From CALOFP01 sp942492635 (GTDB lineage: Bacteria > UBP6 > UBA1177 > CALOFP01), in assembly GCA_942492635.1 (NCBI GenBank), contig CALOFP010000003.1, positions 124,001 through 188,000 on the forward strand: DNA of 64,000 nucleotides. Direction: 5' to 3'. Each line of letters starts with the position of its first letter. The first letter of the stretch is position 1. Below the pieces are notes generated by a model that was not told the origin of the DNA, searched no databases, and was given only the letters and a program-made list of their open reading frames with translations. This document shows positions 35,592-44,600 of the stretch, one piece after another. The translations under genes and the position numbers were made by a program.

Positions 35592-37256
35592 ATGAAAGTA
35601 AATATCCTTAAAATAAAAATATTTCTATGCGCCGTTTTAGCAACCTGCTCCTGTGATCCTTCCCAGGCCAGGCTCGATTACGAATGCCAAACATTCAACG
35701 ACTGCGGCATTGGAGAGAGATGTTACATGGAGAGCTGCATAGACGACCTACGTTCCCCAAGAGGTGTCGTAAGGGAGACTCTCTTTTTCGGAGGAGCTGA
35801 ATTTTCAAGGGAGAGGATTCGTTACAGGGGACGTGTAAATCTTCCTACCCGATTTCCCATAGGATGTGATGAGTTGAGTGTCCATTACGGGTACAGAAAA
35901 GAGTGGGTGCCGGTGAACGGAAGGAGTTGCGAATTTGAACTGCCTCTTTCAACCTCAGGCACGGTCCTGCTGACACTGAAGCACGGTGATAGAGAAGTTT
36001 TTCAAACGGTTTTTCCCTGTGGCTACCAAAAGGAGAACCTTAGCGGGATCAACTTTTTTTCACGCAACAGAATTGAATTCAGCGTGAGGGAGAGTGCTGC
36101 TGCGACTCTGCTTTTAAAGTCCGGAGTTTTTTTTACAACGGACGAGGTCGTCAACGATCTTCTTCTTTCCAGGATAAGGGAGCTTGATTCGACTAAGAAG
36201 TTTACGGAGCATCTGAGGGAGAGGGTCAAAGACAATCCTTACTACATATTTGAAAGCGGGGCCGGGCTGGAATCCGGTGTGGAAGATGTCGTGGAGGAGT
36301 TGAGAAGTATTCTTTTGACGGATTCGTTTCGTGGTTCGGGCGAAACCGAAGATGACGCTTTCCGGGATGGAAAAAGCGAAGGTTTCTGCCATATTGAAAA
36401 GAGGGGGGCGGAGCCTGAATGCACCGTAGAGGAGAAGGACTCCCTCTACATAACCGTAGATGACCAGATGAGGGCCACCAATGCCAAACCCAGATGGGTC
36501 TACCTCTATCAGGAGGATGCGACATTGAACCCTGAGCCGGGACAGGCGGTTTTTCCCCTAGCTGCAATTCCGCCTTCATCGACCATTTACCCGTCTGTAA
36601 ACAGACTTCTCACATCATACCTCGAAGGCTCCGGAAATAACGCAGGCGAGAAATATCTGCCTCTGACAATAAGGCAGCGACTAAGGAACTATCTGAAGGG
36701 TATCGACTCCTCTGGATATACCATTTCCCCTGTCGATACTGACTTACTGGAGCTTTTTCCCCGTGCGTACCTGGTTTCCCTGGTTCCGGGAGTGGATATC
36801 ATGAATTTTGCTCCTTCATACAGACGCACTTTCTGGGCCACATACATCGACAGATTATTTTTTCCGTACCTTGGTCTCATTGCCGATATTTCCGGCGATC
36901 CATGGGCAGATGAGAACGGGATAGGTTCAAACCCCATTCTTTTTCTGGCCGAAAGGTTTGAGAGAGTTGAGATAGATACCGAATTACTTCAGAGGGATCC
37001 AGTGAGATTTCATGGAAAGGTCATCGGAAAACTTTGTTCTCTTCTCGGCGGTTACGAAAAGGAGACAGGAAGGCTTTATACTGCGCTTGCCAAGGAAACC
37101 GAAAGCGTAGAATTCGGCACCGTTCTCAGGGAGACCGTTCTCAGATTCTGTTCACTTACGGAGAAGTCAAGGCTTTTTTACGGAGAGGAGTTTCCCTCAC
37201 AGATTTTCAACAGAAATTCAAGTGAGGATCTTTACTACTACAGGGAGGTGAGATGA
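35592..37256 (+). CDS. Large lipoprotein of unknown function
   Basis: The 554-residue product begins with a lipoprotein signal and two candidate lipidation cysteines (LATC19 and TCSC21). A short Cys-rich motif follows, with CQTFNDCGIGERCYMESC, of the kind seen in myxobacterial surface proteins. A beta-rich domain follows (about 55-150), then a long mostly helical region with no motif I recognise. The protein is followed by an outer-membrane barrel gene overlapping its stop by four bases, so the pair may form an envelope complex. The promoter places the transcription start at the ATG. Function unknown. Confidence 0.75.
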   Translation: MKVNILKIKIFLCAVLATCSCDPSQARLDYECQTFNDCGIGERCYMESCIDDLRSPRGVVRETLFFGGAEFSRERIRYRGRVNLPTRFPIGCDELSVHYGYRKEWVPVNGRSCEFELPLSTSGTVLLTLKHGDREVFQTVFPCGYQKENLSGINFFSRNRIEFSVRESAAATLLLKSGVFFTTDEVVNDLLLSRIRELDSTKKFTEHLRERVKDNPYYIFESGAGLESGVEDVVEELRSILLTDSFRGSGETEDDAFRDGKSEGFCHIEKRGAEPECTVEEKDSLYITVDDQMRATNAKPRWVYLYQEDATLNPEPGQAVFPLAAIPPSSTIYPSVNRLLTSYLEGSGNNAGEKYLPLTIRQRLRNYLKGIDSSGYTISPVDTDLLELFPRAYLVSLVPGVDIMNFAPSYRRTFWATYIDRLFFPYLGLIADISGDPWADENGIGSNPILFLAERFERVEIDTELLQRDPVRFHGKVIGKLCSLLGGYEKETGRLYTALAKETESVEFGTVLRETVLRFCSLTEKSRLFYGEEFPSQIFNRNSSEDLYYYREVR

Positions 37257-38065
37257 AAAAAGGCGGAGCTGTGGTTTTTCTTCTCTTCATTATTCTTGCA
37301 GCGGTTGAACTCTACGGGGGCGTCCCACAGAGCGGCACACACACCATGGCCGATCTTTTCCGCAGCGAGCAGGGAGACGGGCTGTTGCTCTCAATGAACG
37401 GCGGGTACGAGTACGGACTTTTGAAGAGCCGAGAGACGGATGTGCTGAGCCATTCAACTACGGCTACTCTTCTTGTCGACTACACATACGGTCCTTTGAG
37501 AATATTTACCTCTCTCAAAGTTTATCCCTGGGTGGAAGGCAGCCGTTCCGGCAGCTATTCACCGGACGGGGGTATGGGAGACACACTTCTCTATGCCGGA
37601 TACAGACTCTATTCCGAAGGAATTTGGAGACTTGAGGCAGGACCCTTTATTCTTCTCCCTTCGGGGAGCGAAGGCGAACTGAGAGGTGAAGAGGGAGTGC
37701 GGGGTGGAGCTGTTTTTCGTATTCGGTTTGTGACTCCTGTCGTTGTTTCAGCTTCCCTTTCGTTTCTTGGGAGAGAGGAACGACATGACGGAGAAGAGAA
37801 ATATTCCCAGGAGATTCTTCTTTCCCTTTTTCTAGGTTACCCGGTTCATCAGGATCTTAAGCTGAGGCTCGGTGGAACATTGGGCAGCGATACCGGTGGT
37901 TTTTTCAAGAAGCGTCACACATCATTTCTTCTCCAACCCGGAGCTGTCTGGAACGTTATTCCGGAGCTTGATCTCGGTATCTACGGAACATTAGGGGTCG
38001 GTGAGGCTCCATATACGCCCTCATACGGCGCTCTTTTTACCATCTCTTTTTCTCACGGGAGTTAA
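37253..38065 (+). CDS. Predicted outer-membrane beta-barrel protein
   Basis: The 270-residue product has a signal peptide (about 1-22, ending ELYGG). The remainder alternates short hydrophobic and polar strands rich in Gly, Tyr and Arg (GMGDTLLYAGYRLY; WRLEAGPFILLPSG; LGIYGTLGVG). This pattern suits a small outer-membrane barrel, possibly of the transporter-like 'phenol MetA' type. The ATG overlaps the stop of the preceding lipoprotein gene (ATGA) and has GGGAGG upstream, indicating translational coupling. Substrate unknown. Confidence 0.65.
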   Translation: MKKGGAVVFLLFIILAAVELYGGVPQSGTHTMADLFRSEQGDGLLLSMNGGYEYGLLKSRETDVLSHSTTATLLVDYTYGPLRIFTSLKVYPWVEGSRSGSYSPDGGMGDTLLYAGYRLYSEGIWRLEAGPFILLPSGSEGELRGEEGVRGGAVFRIRFVTPVVVSASLSFLGREERHDGEEKYSQEILLSLFLGYPVHQDLKLRLGGTLGSDTGGFFKKRHTSFLLQPGAVWNVIPELDLGIYGTLGVGEAPYTPSYGALFTISFSHGS

Positions 38066-38069
38066 ATTC

Positions 38070-38852
38070 ATGACAACATTCGATTCCATTCTGCTCGGAA
38101 TTCTTCAGGGAATTACCGAGTTTCTACCGGTCAGTTCATCAGGACATCTCACACTTGTGGAGCATCTTCTCGGTGCCACAGAGACATCGCTTTTCTACGA
38201 CATAATGCTTCATGTGGCCTCTCTTCTGGCCGTTGTCATTTACTTCCGGAAGAGGATTGTGACTCTTTTTACATCACTCTTCAACAGAGATATGAGAGCT
38301 GAGAGAAAGACCGTCTTCATGATTGCATTGAGTACTGTCGCCACAGCCGTTTTGATTCCCATTACAAAGCCTCTTGTTTACCGACTGAAGGCTGATCCCG
38401 CGTTTCTGCTTCCCGCCTTTCTTGCTACAGCAATCCTGCTTTTTACCGCACAGAAGAGAGTGGCTGGAAGACCGGGAAAAGGGGAGCTCGGTTTTCTTGA
38501 TGCGCTGATAGTAGGTCTGTTCCAGGGTTTCGCCGTGATTCCCGGAATATCCCGTTCCGGAAGTACCATAGCCGCAGGGCTTCTGAGGGGAGCCGCCCCT
38601 GCAGTAGCTTTTGAGTATGCGTTTCTTCTCTCGATTCCCGCAATAGGCGGCGCGATGGTTCTGGAGATCGCAGGGGGAGGCGTGACGTCTGTCGAGCTTG
38701 TTCCAGTTCTGTCGGGAATGACCGCGTCCTTTATTTCATCCATAATGTCTCTAAAAATTCTCGACGTTTTAGTTAAAAAGCTTGTTTTAATACCTTTCGC
38801 AGTCTATCTTCTGATTCCTTCTTCTATTGTTCTCTATCTTTTCTGGTTATAG
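38070..38852 (+). CDS. uppP: Undecaprenyl-diphosphatase UppP (BacA)
   Basis: UppP dephosphorylates undecaprenyl pyrophosphate to recycle the lipid carrier of peptidoglycan synthesis and can give bacitracin resistance. The 260-residue membrane protein has the family motifs GILQGITEFLPVSSSGHL near the N-terminus and IPGISRSGSTIAAGLL in the middle, with seven or eight hydrophobic segments. The start is ATG 38070 after GGGAG; the open frame extends 23 codons further upstream inside the barrel gene without family resemblance. It follows the lipoprotein and barrel genes by four bases. Confidence 0.95.
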   Translation: MTTFDSILLGILQGITEFLPVSSSGHLTLVEHLLGATETSLFYDIMLHVASLLAVVIYFRKRIVTLFTSLFNRDMRAERKTVFMIALSTVATAVLIPITKPLVYRLKADPAFLLPAFLATAILLFTAQKRVAGRPGKGELGFLDALIVGLFQGFAVIPGISRSGSTIAAGLLRGAAPAVAFEYAFLLSIPAIGGAMVLEIAGGGVTSVELVPVLSGMTASFISSIMSLKILDVLVKKLVLIPFAVYLLIPSSIVLYLFWL

Positions 38853-38865
38853 AATTAGACAAAAC

Positions 38866-38894
38866 TTGACTAGGATTTTGACATTTCCTATACT
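38866..38894 (+). promoter_or_regulatory. Promoter of the barrel-mpl-Moco operon
   Basis: TTGACT and TATACT are spaced by 17 bases just after uppP. The next gene starts about 24 bases from the expected transcription start and has a GAGGAG ribosome-binding site. Confidence 0.65.
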
Positions 38895-38924
38895 AGATTG
38901 AATTTATTGGAAGAGGAGAAATAG

Positions 38925-40205
38925 ATGTTTCGAAACTTGAGTATATTTTTTCTATTTTTCGCTTTGTTTCTGCAGCTTTCCGCTGCAGAAGTAACAGAGG
39001 TTGCAGACGCCTTCGATCCTGAAAATCCCTTCGATTTCAATTTGGATATAGGATTCGTGAACATGCACCACTTCTCCCGGATCAAGAGGGAGTACAACAG
39101 CGGACTTGGCAATCCCTATGAGGCTTCCGACGGATCTCTCTACTACACAACTGACGGCAGACGGGTTGAGACGCTGGAGTACTCCGGAGACGCTGCAACA
39201 CGCTATACGGGAACGCTTCTCATAGAGGCGGAGATCGGTCTTTTCAAGGATCTCTCACTCTCAGTCGACATACCTGTCGTTCTGAAAGACGAATTCACAC
39301 TCTCACTGGAAAATATCAGCGACGAGAGCAACCCTCATACACTTGCAACCGACGGTTACTTTCCCACCAACGAGAAGCTTTCCTACAACCACAAGGGCGT
39401 GGGAGATATCGCCATAGGGATTCAGTGGGCGCCCTACAACCAGTATAGGAAAAAGGACGCATTCTCACTTCTGACCGGATTCAAGGTTACCTTTCCAACA
39501 GCTGAGATAGCCTCCCCTGAAGGAATGAATGTTCGTACCTCCTCAGGCGCAATTATTCGGAGCGGCAAGGAGGGGAAGGTTGGAAAGGGGCTTTTTGTTT
39601 TTCATCTGAGAACGGCAGTGAGTAAACGCTACAGTGTCGCAGAGCCCTACATGCAGTTCGAGGCTTCATTTCCCGTCAAGTCAAGCAATTCCATCTATGA
39701 GAAGATTCGAAATACATACAATGTCAACATCGGAACGGAATTTATCGCCTGGGAGAGAAACGAAAGTAACCAGAAGGTGGTCTTCACAACGGATCTGGGA
39801 TTGAGGTACGTGACAAGAGGCAGCTCCTACAACTCAATTACGGATGCTCGCTGGGTTTACGACGACAATCTTCCTCCAGGAGGGTACACATCCGCAAATG
39901 CCGACAAAGCCCTTCTTCCCATAGAGGATGGCTATCTCGATGCCATGTTTACATTCAAGTCCTCTTTCAAAGTCGCCCGATACGTCAGTTTCGGTGCATA
40001 CGGTTCCGTCGGGTACAGGCAAAAGCACTACCTTACAGATGCCGTAAAGGGCGAGGCCGGATATATTGCCGGGCTCGATGATTCGGACACTTCCCATCTC
40101 AAGCCGAAGGAGGGTGACCCCAACCCTGCCTTCGAAGGCGGAAAACTGATTGACGAAAGACACATACTTGTTGGCTGGGGTGTTAACCTTTCACTAATGT
40201 TCTAG
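38925..40205 (+). CDS. Predicted outer-membrane beta-barrel protein
   Basis: The 426-residue product has a signal peptide ending LQLSAAE. Long amphipathic strands follow with aromatic girdles (FNLDIGFVNMHHF; GDIAIGIQWAPYN; LLTGFKVTFPTAE; VSFGAYGSVGYRQ), and the C-terminal phenylalanine (NLSLMF) fits BAM-assembled outer-membrane proteins. It may be a porin or transporter-like barrel; no specific family was recognised. A separate strong promoter lies upstream. The mpl gene starts only four bases after its stop, so it probably heads the long downstream operon. Confidence 0.7.
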   Translation: MFRNLSIFFLFFALFLQLSAAEVTEVADAFDPENPFDFNLDIGFVNMHHFSRIKREYNSGLGNPYEASDGSLYYTTDGRRVETLEYSGDAATRYTGTLLIEAEIGLFKDLSLSVDIPVVLKDEFTLSLENISDESNPHTLATDGYFPTNEKLSYNHKGVGDIAIGIQWAPYNQYRKKDAFSLLTGFKVTFPTAEIASPEGMNVRTSSGAIIRSGKEGKVGKGLFVFHLRTAVSKRYSVAEPYMQFEASFPVKSSNSIYEKIRNTYNVNIGTEFIAWERNESNQKVVFTTDLGLRYVTRGSSYNSITDARWVYDDNLPPGGYTSANADKALLPIEDGYLDAMFTFKSSFKVARYVSFGAYGSVGYRQKHYLTDAVKGEAGYIAGLDDSDTSHLKPKEGDPNPAFEGGKLIDERHILVGWGVNLSLMF

Positions 40206-40209
40206 GATC

Positions 40210-41622
40210 ATGCTGAAAAACAGAAATATACTATTTGTAAAGATTTGCGGGACCGGGATGTCCTCGGTTGCCGTTACCGCCCAGGATCTGGGCAATCGTG
40301 TGTTCGGAATAGACGACGGATTCTATCCCCCTGTCAGTGACATACTGAGAAAACACAAGATTCCCTGTCACCCGATGGACCGCTTGAAGGAACTCCTCGG
40401 TGAGGCCGATATGGTTGTCGTGGGAAATGCACTCAACGGAAAGAGTGAGGAGGCCTCAATCATTCTTGAGAGCGGAGTCGAATTCTATTCGATGCCGTCG
40501 TTCATGGAGCAATTCCTTATTCCCGGTCACAAAACCGTTGTTTGCGCGGGTACCCATGGAAAGACTACAACCTCCACCATGATTTCCGAATACCTTCACG
40601 GAATGGGAGCCAATCCCTCATTCTTCATAGGAGGACTCCCTCTTTTTTTCGGAACCAACGCCTCCTACCGGCAGGGTGGCTACTTTGTGATGGAAGGTGA
40701 CGAGTACGATACGGCCTTTTTCGACAAGGGACCGAAGTTTCTGCACTACGAGCCCTACATATCCATAATCAGTTCAATCGAATTCGATCACGCGGATATC
40801 TACAGCGATGTGGAGTCGATATACGGCAATTTCAGAAAACTCTGTTCCGTGACAAGAAAACGTGTGGTTCTCTCCTTGGATTTCGAACTCAACAGACGTC
40901 TTCTGAATGAGGTCGGGGGAGATCTTTTCTACACCTATTCGATTGTGGACGAATCCGCCGATCTTTATCTTGAAAAGCTGGGAGTGGAAGGACGTTTTAC
41001 GAAATTCCGGGTTCACCGAAAGGGAGTTGAACCGATAGAGCTTCTATCGCCGTTTATAGGGGAGCAGAACCTGATGAATCTGGGAGCCCTCATTTCGGTC
41101 GCCACCATCGAGGGTATCGATTCGGATCTTTCGGGACTTTCGAGGATACTACCGTCGATGAGGGGAGTTAAGAGGAGACAGGAGTTTCTCGGTTACATTG
41201 AGGGAGGAGCTGTCTACAGCGACTTCGCCCACCATCCTACGGCTGTCGAATATACGTTGAAGGGATTCAGGGAACTTTTTCCCGAAAGGAAGCTCAACGT
41301 CGTATTCGATCCTGCCACAAACACAAACAACAGAAAAATTTTTGAAGAGCGTTACGGCGAAATATTTCATCTCGCGGACAGGGTTCTCATCGGAAAGCCT
41401 CCGAAACTGGACAGGGTTGCTCTCGAGGAGCGGTTTTCGCCGGAGCGGCTTGTGGATATGATAAATAAAACGGCCGCCGGATGTGCGGTTCACATTGCAG
41501 ATACCGAAGGAATTGTTGATTGGACGGTTCAAAACAGCGACGACGCTTCAGTTACCGTCGTGATGTCCAACAGCGGTTTCAACGGTTTTTTTGAAAAGCT
41601 TAAACCATTTCTTTCTCTCTAA
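40210..41622 (+). CDS. mpl: UDP-N-acetylmuramate:murein tripeptide ligase Mpl
   Basis: Mpl joins recycled L-Ala-gamma-D-Glu-meso-DAP to UDP-MurNAc, short-cutting peptidoglycan recycling. The 470-residue protein has the Mur ligase layout: a Rossmann-like N-terminal domain with GTGMSSVAV, an ATP loop CAGTHGKTTTSTM (about 112-124), MEGDEYDTAFFDKGPKFLHY and SSIEFDHADIY in the central domain, and DFAHHPTAV in the C-terminal domain. EGDEYDTAFFD is characteristic of Mpl rather than MurC. It implies a meso-DAP peptidoglycan. Only four bases separate it from the preceding barrel gene and 12 from the activase. Confidence 0.92.
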   Translation: MLKNRNILFVKICGTGMSSVAVTAQDLGNRVFGIDDGFYPPVSDILRKHKIPCHPMDRLKELLGEADMVVVGNALNGKSEEASIILESGVEFYSMPSFMEQFLIPGHKTVVCAGTHGKTTTSTMISEYLHGMGANPSFFIGGLPLFFGTNASYRQGGYFVMEGDEYDTAFFDKGPKFLHYEPYISIISSIEFDHADIYSDVESIYGNFRKLCSVTRKRVVLSLDFELNRRLLNEVGGDLFYTYSIVDESADLYLEKLGVEGRFTKFRVHRKGVEPIELLSPFIGEQNLMNLGALISVATIEGIDSDLSGLSRILPSMRGVKRRQEFLGYIEGGAVYSDFAHHPTAVEYTLKGFRELFPERKLNVVFDPATNTNNRKIFEERYGEIFHLADRVLIGKPPKLDRVALEERFSPERLVDMINKTAAGCAVHIADTEGIVDWTVQNSDDASVTVVMSNSGFNGFFEKLKPFLSL

Positions 41623-41634
41623 AAGGGGTTCAGC

Positions 41635-44600
41635 ATGAAAAGCTATGGAATAGATATCGGAACGACCTTTCTTACCCTTACGGCTCAAAGAAGAACACGA
41701 CCTGTTCTGAGAATCAGGCACGAAGGAAAGGTTGTAGATAACCTTAAGAATATATTTGAGGAACTTGACAGTGATGCACTAATCACCTTTACCGGAAAAG
41801 GTGCCCGTGAAATTACGGAAAGGCTTGAAGTTCCCCATGTCAGGGAAACGGTTGCGGTAATGCGCTCGGTCAACGATCACAGCCTCTTTCCCGGAGGTAA
41901 AGGCCGGGTGATAGATATCGGTGCCGCCAGTCTCGCCATGTACACATTCCGGGACGGAAAAATAACGGATATTCAGAAAAACGCACTCTGCGCCGCCGGA
42001 ACAGGCCTCTTTCTCGAGGAGCAGGCCGAGAGACTTGGCGTGGATCTCGAGGGAATGGGCGAGCTGACCGTTTCCAACCCTCCGCTCGTTGCGAGCCGCT
42101 GTACGGTTTTTGCAAAGAGTGACCTTATTCACCATCAGCAGGAGGGTCGTTCGAAGGAGGAGATGTGGGCGGGTCTCTGCCGCAGCCTCGTAGTTTCGGC
42201 CATGAACACCCTCTTCAGGGGAGAAAAGGTCCTGGGAGAGATCGCTGTTATCGGTGGAGTTTCCCTCAACAGGGAAGTTGTACGCTGGATGAAGATTCTC
42301 TATCCGGAAGCAAACTGGATAGTTCCCGAGGGAAGCGACGGCTTCACATCGCTGGGCGCCGCAGGTGAAAACGGAGTCCGTATAAAAAAAATAGATCTTT
42401 CGAAAGAGGGAGCGAAGAGGGATATTCCGATGATGAAGCCCCTTCTTCTTAAAAAGAGTTCCTACCCGAAATTTGAGGATCCTGTTTTCGATAAAGAGGA
42501 TAATGAGATTCGAATTCACAGGGAGCTGAAGGAGGCTTCCGGAATTGCGATAGGAATGGATATCGGTTCTACAAGCACCAAGCTTGTCGCCCTCAGGGTT
42601 TCCGACATGAAACCTGTTTTCGATATCTACAGAAAAACAGGTGGAGATCCCGTAGGGGCGGCGAGAAAAGTATTCAGGGCGCTCTACGGAATAGTCGACG
42701 ATCACTCGTTGGAGGTTCTCTCATTCGGAACTACAGGATCGGGAAGAAAGCTTGTGGGTGAAATCTTCGGAGCCGATTCCATCGTCAACGAGATAACGGC
42801 GCACGGCACCGGAACAGGCCGCTACTATCCGGATGTGGAAACAATATTCGAAATAGGAGGTCAGGACGCAAAATACATAAGCATGAAGAACGGTTTCGTA
42901 AGCGACGTCAACATGAACTACGTTTGTGCCGCAGGTACCGGATCCTTTGTCGAAGAGCAGGCGAGAAAACTCGGCTTTTCCATATTCGAGGCCGGGGACG
43001 TCGTTGAAGGAATCGCTCCTCCCGTGACGAGCGACAGATGTACGGTTTTCATGGAGCAGGATCTTCGCGATATTCTCAAAAAGGGATTTTCCAAGGAGGA
43101 GGCGCTCGCTTCAGTAATGTACTCGGTTATCAGGAACTACCTCACCAAGGTTGTGGGAAAACGTCCCGTCAACAGGGAGAGGGTTTTCTTCCAGGGTGCC
43201 ACGGCGAGGAACAGGGGACTTGTTGCAGCCATCGAGAACATTCTTGACGTCGAGGTTGTTGTTTCACCGTTCTGCCACCTGATGGGATCGATCGGTTCGG
43301 CTCTCATCTCCTACGAATCTCTTGAAGCCGGAACCCGCTTCATCGGAAAGGAGTCGATGGAGGCCGAGATAGAGAGCAGAACCGAGACATGCAAGCTCTG
43401 CGAAAATTTCTGCAGGATTAACTTCATCAAGAGAGTCGGCGGAGACGAGTTCTCCTGGGGCTACCAGTGCGGCAGGGATCCGAACAACAAAAAGCGCAAC
43501 GACCTTTCGGGATTCTCACTCATAAAGGAGAGAAACCGTCTCTTTTTCAGGAAAAACGAGACAAAGAACGAATCCAGGGGCAACGTGACGATAATCCACT
43601 CATTGACAAATCACACCTTCTACCCTATGTGGCAGCGTTTTTTCAACATGCTTGACATCAAGGTGCGACTCTCCTCCGTGGTGACGACCGATGCTATAAA
43701 ACGTCACTCATCCAACCTCTCATCGGCCGACTACTGCTTCCCCGCAAAATCCGCCATGGGACACATGATGGAGGCATCAAGTTACGGACATCCCATGTTC
43801 CAGCCGTTCATGATCGCCGACAGCTCCAGTGTGAAGACGGCGGACAGCTACTTCTGCTGCTACGCCCAGGGCAGTCCGGCTGTAATGCGATCGGTAATGG
43901 AAAGAAACGGTATCGAAGCCGAACAGTTCATTTCACCGGTTGTCGATCTCAGGCTCAGCGAAAAGGAGAACGCCACGGCCATCTACGAGGCGATGAAAGA
44001 GAACTTCAATGTGAGCAAACGGGAGTGCATCAAGGCATTTTCCGAATCTCTCGAGTACTTCCGGACAATCCAGAAGAGAATGCAGACACTGGGAGACGAA
44101 TTTCTTGAAAAAGCAGCAGAGGATAACAAACCGGTTTTCGTTCTTGTCGGAAGACCCTACAACATCTACGACAAGGGAATAAATCTCGGAATTCCCGAGG
44201 CCATCGCGTCAATGGGTTATCCCGTTGTTCCCCTGGACATGCTCTCACTCGATGTCGAGGAGCTTGCGGAAACCGACTACTTCAACATGTTCTGGCGCTA
44301 CGGACAGAGAATTCTTTCAGCGATTGATAAGATCAGGAAGAGCCCCAACATATTCCCCATTTATCTCACAAACTTCAACTGCGGTCCCGACAGCTTCATT
44401 CTCAGTTACGCCGAGGAGGAGAGTGAAGGAAAACCGATGCTCATTCTCGAACTTGACGAGCACGACAGCGACGGCGGTTACAGAACCAGAATTGAAGCTT
44501 TCGTCGATGTTGTCGGAAGTTTCATGAAAAGAGGCGAGAAGCCGGGCAAGGCGAGGAACTCCAAACAGTTCAACGCAGAATACAGAGCCGACCTCAACGG

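Noticed and set aside
41779..42705. 308-residue open frame on the minus strand inside the activase gene
   Set aside because: It is antisense to a strongly recognisable gene, has no family motifs and follows from codon bias; treated as a shadow frame.
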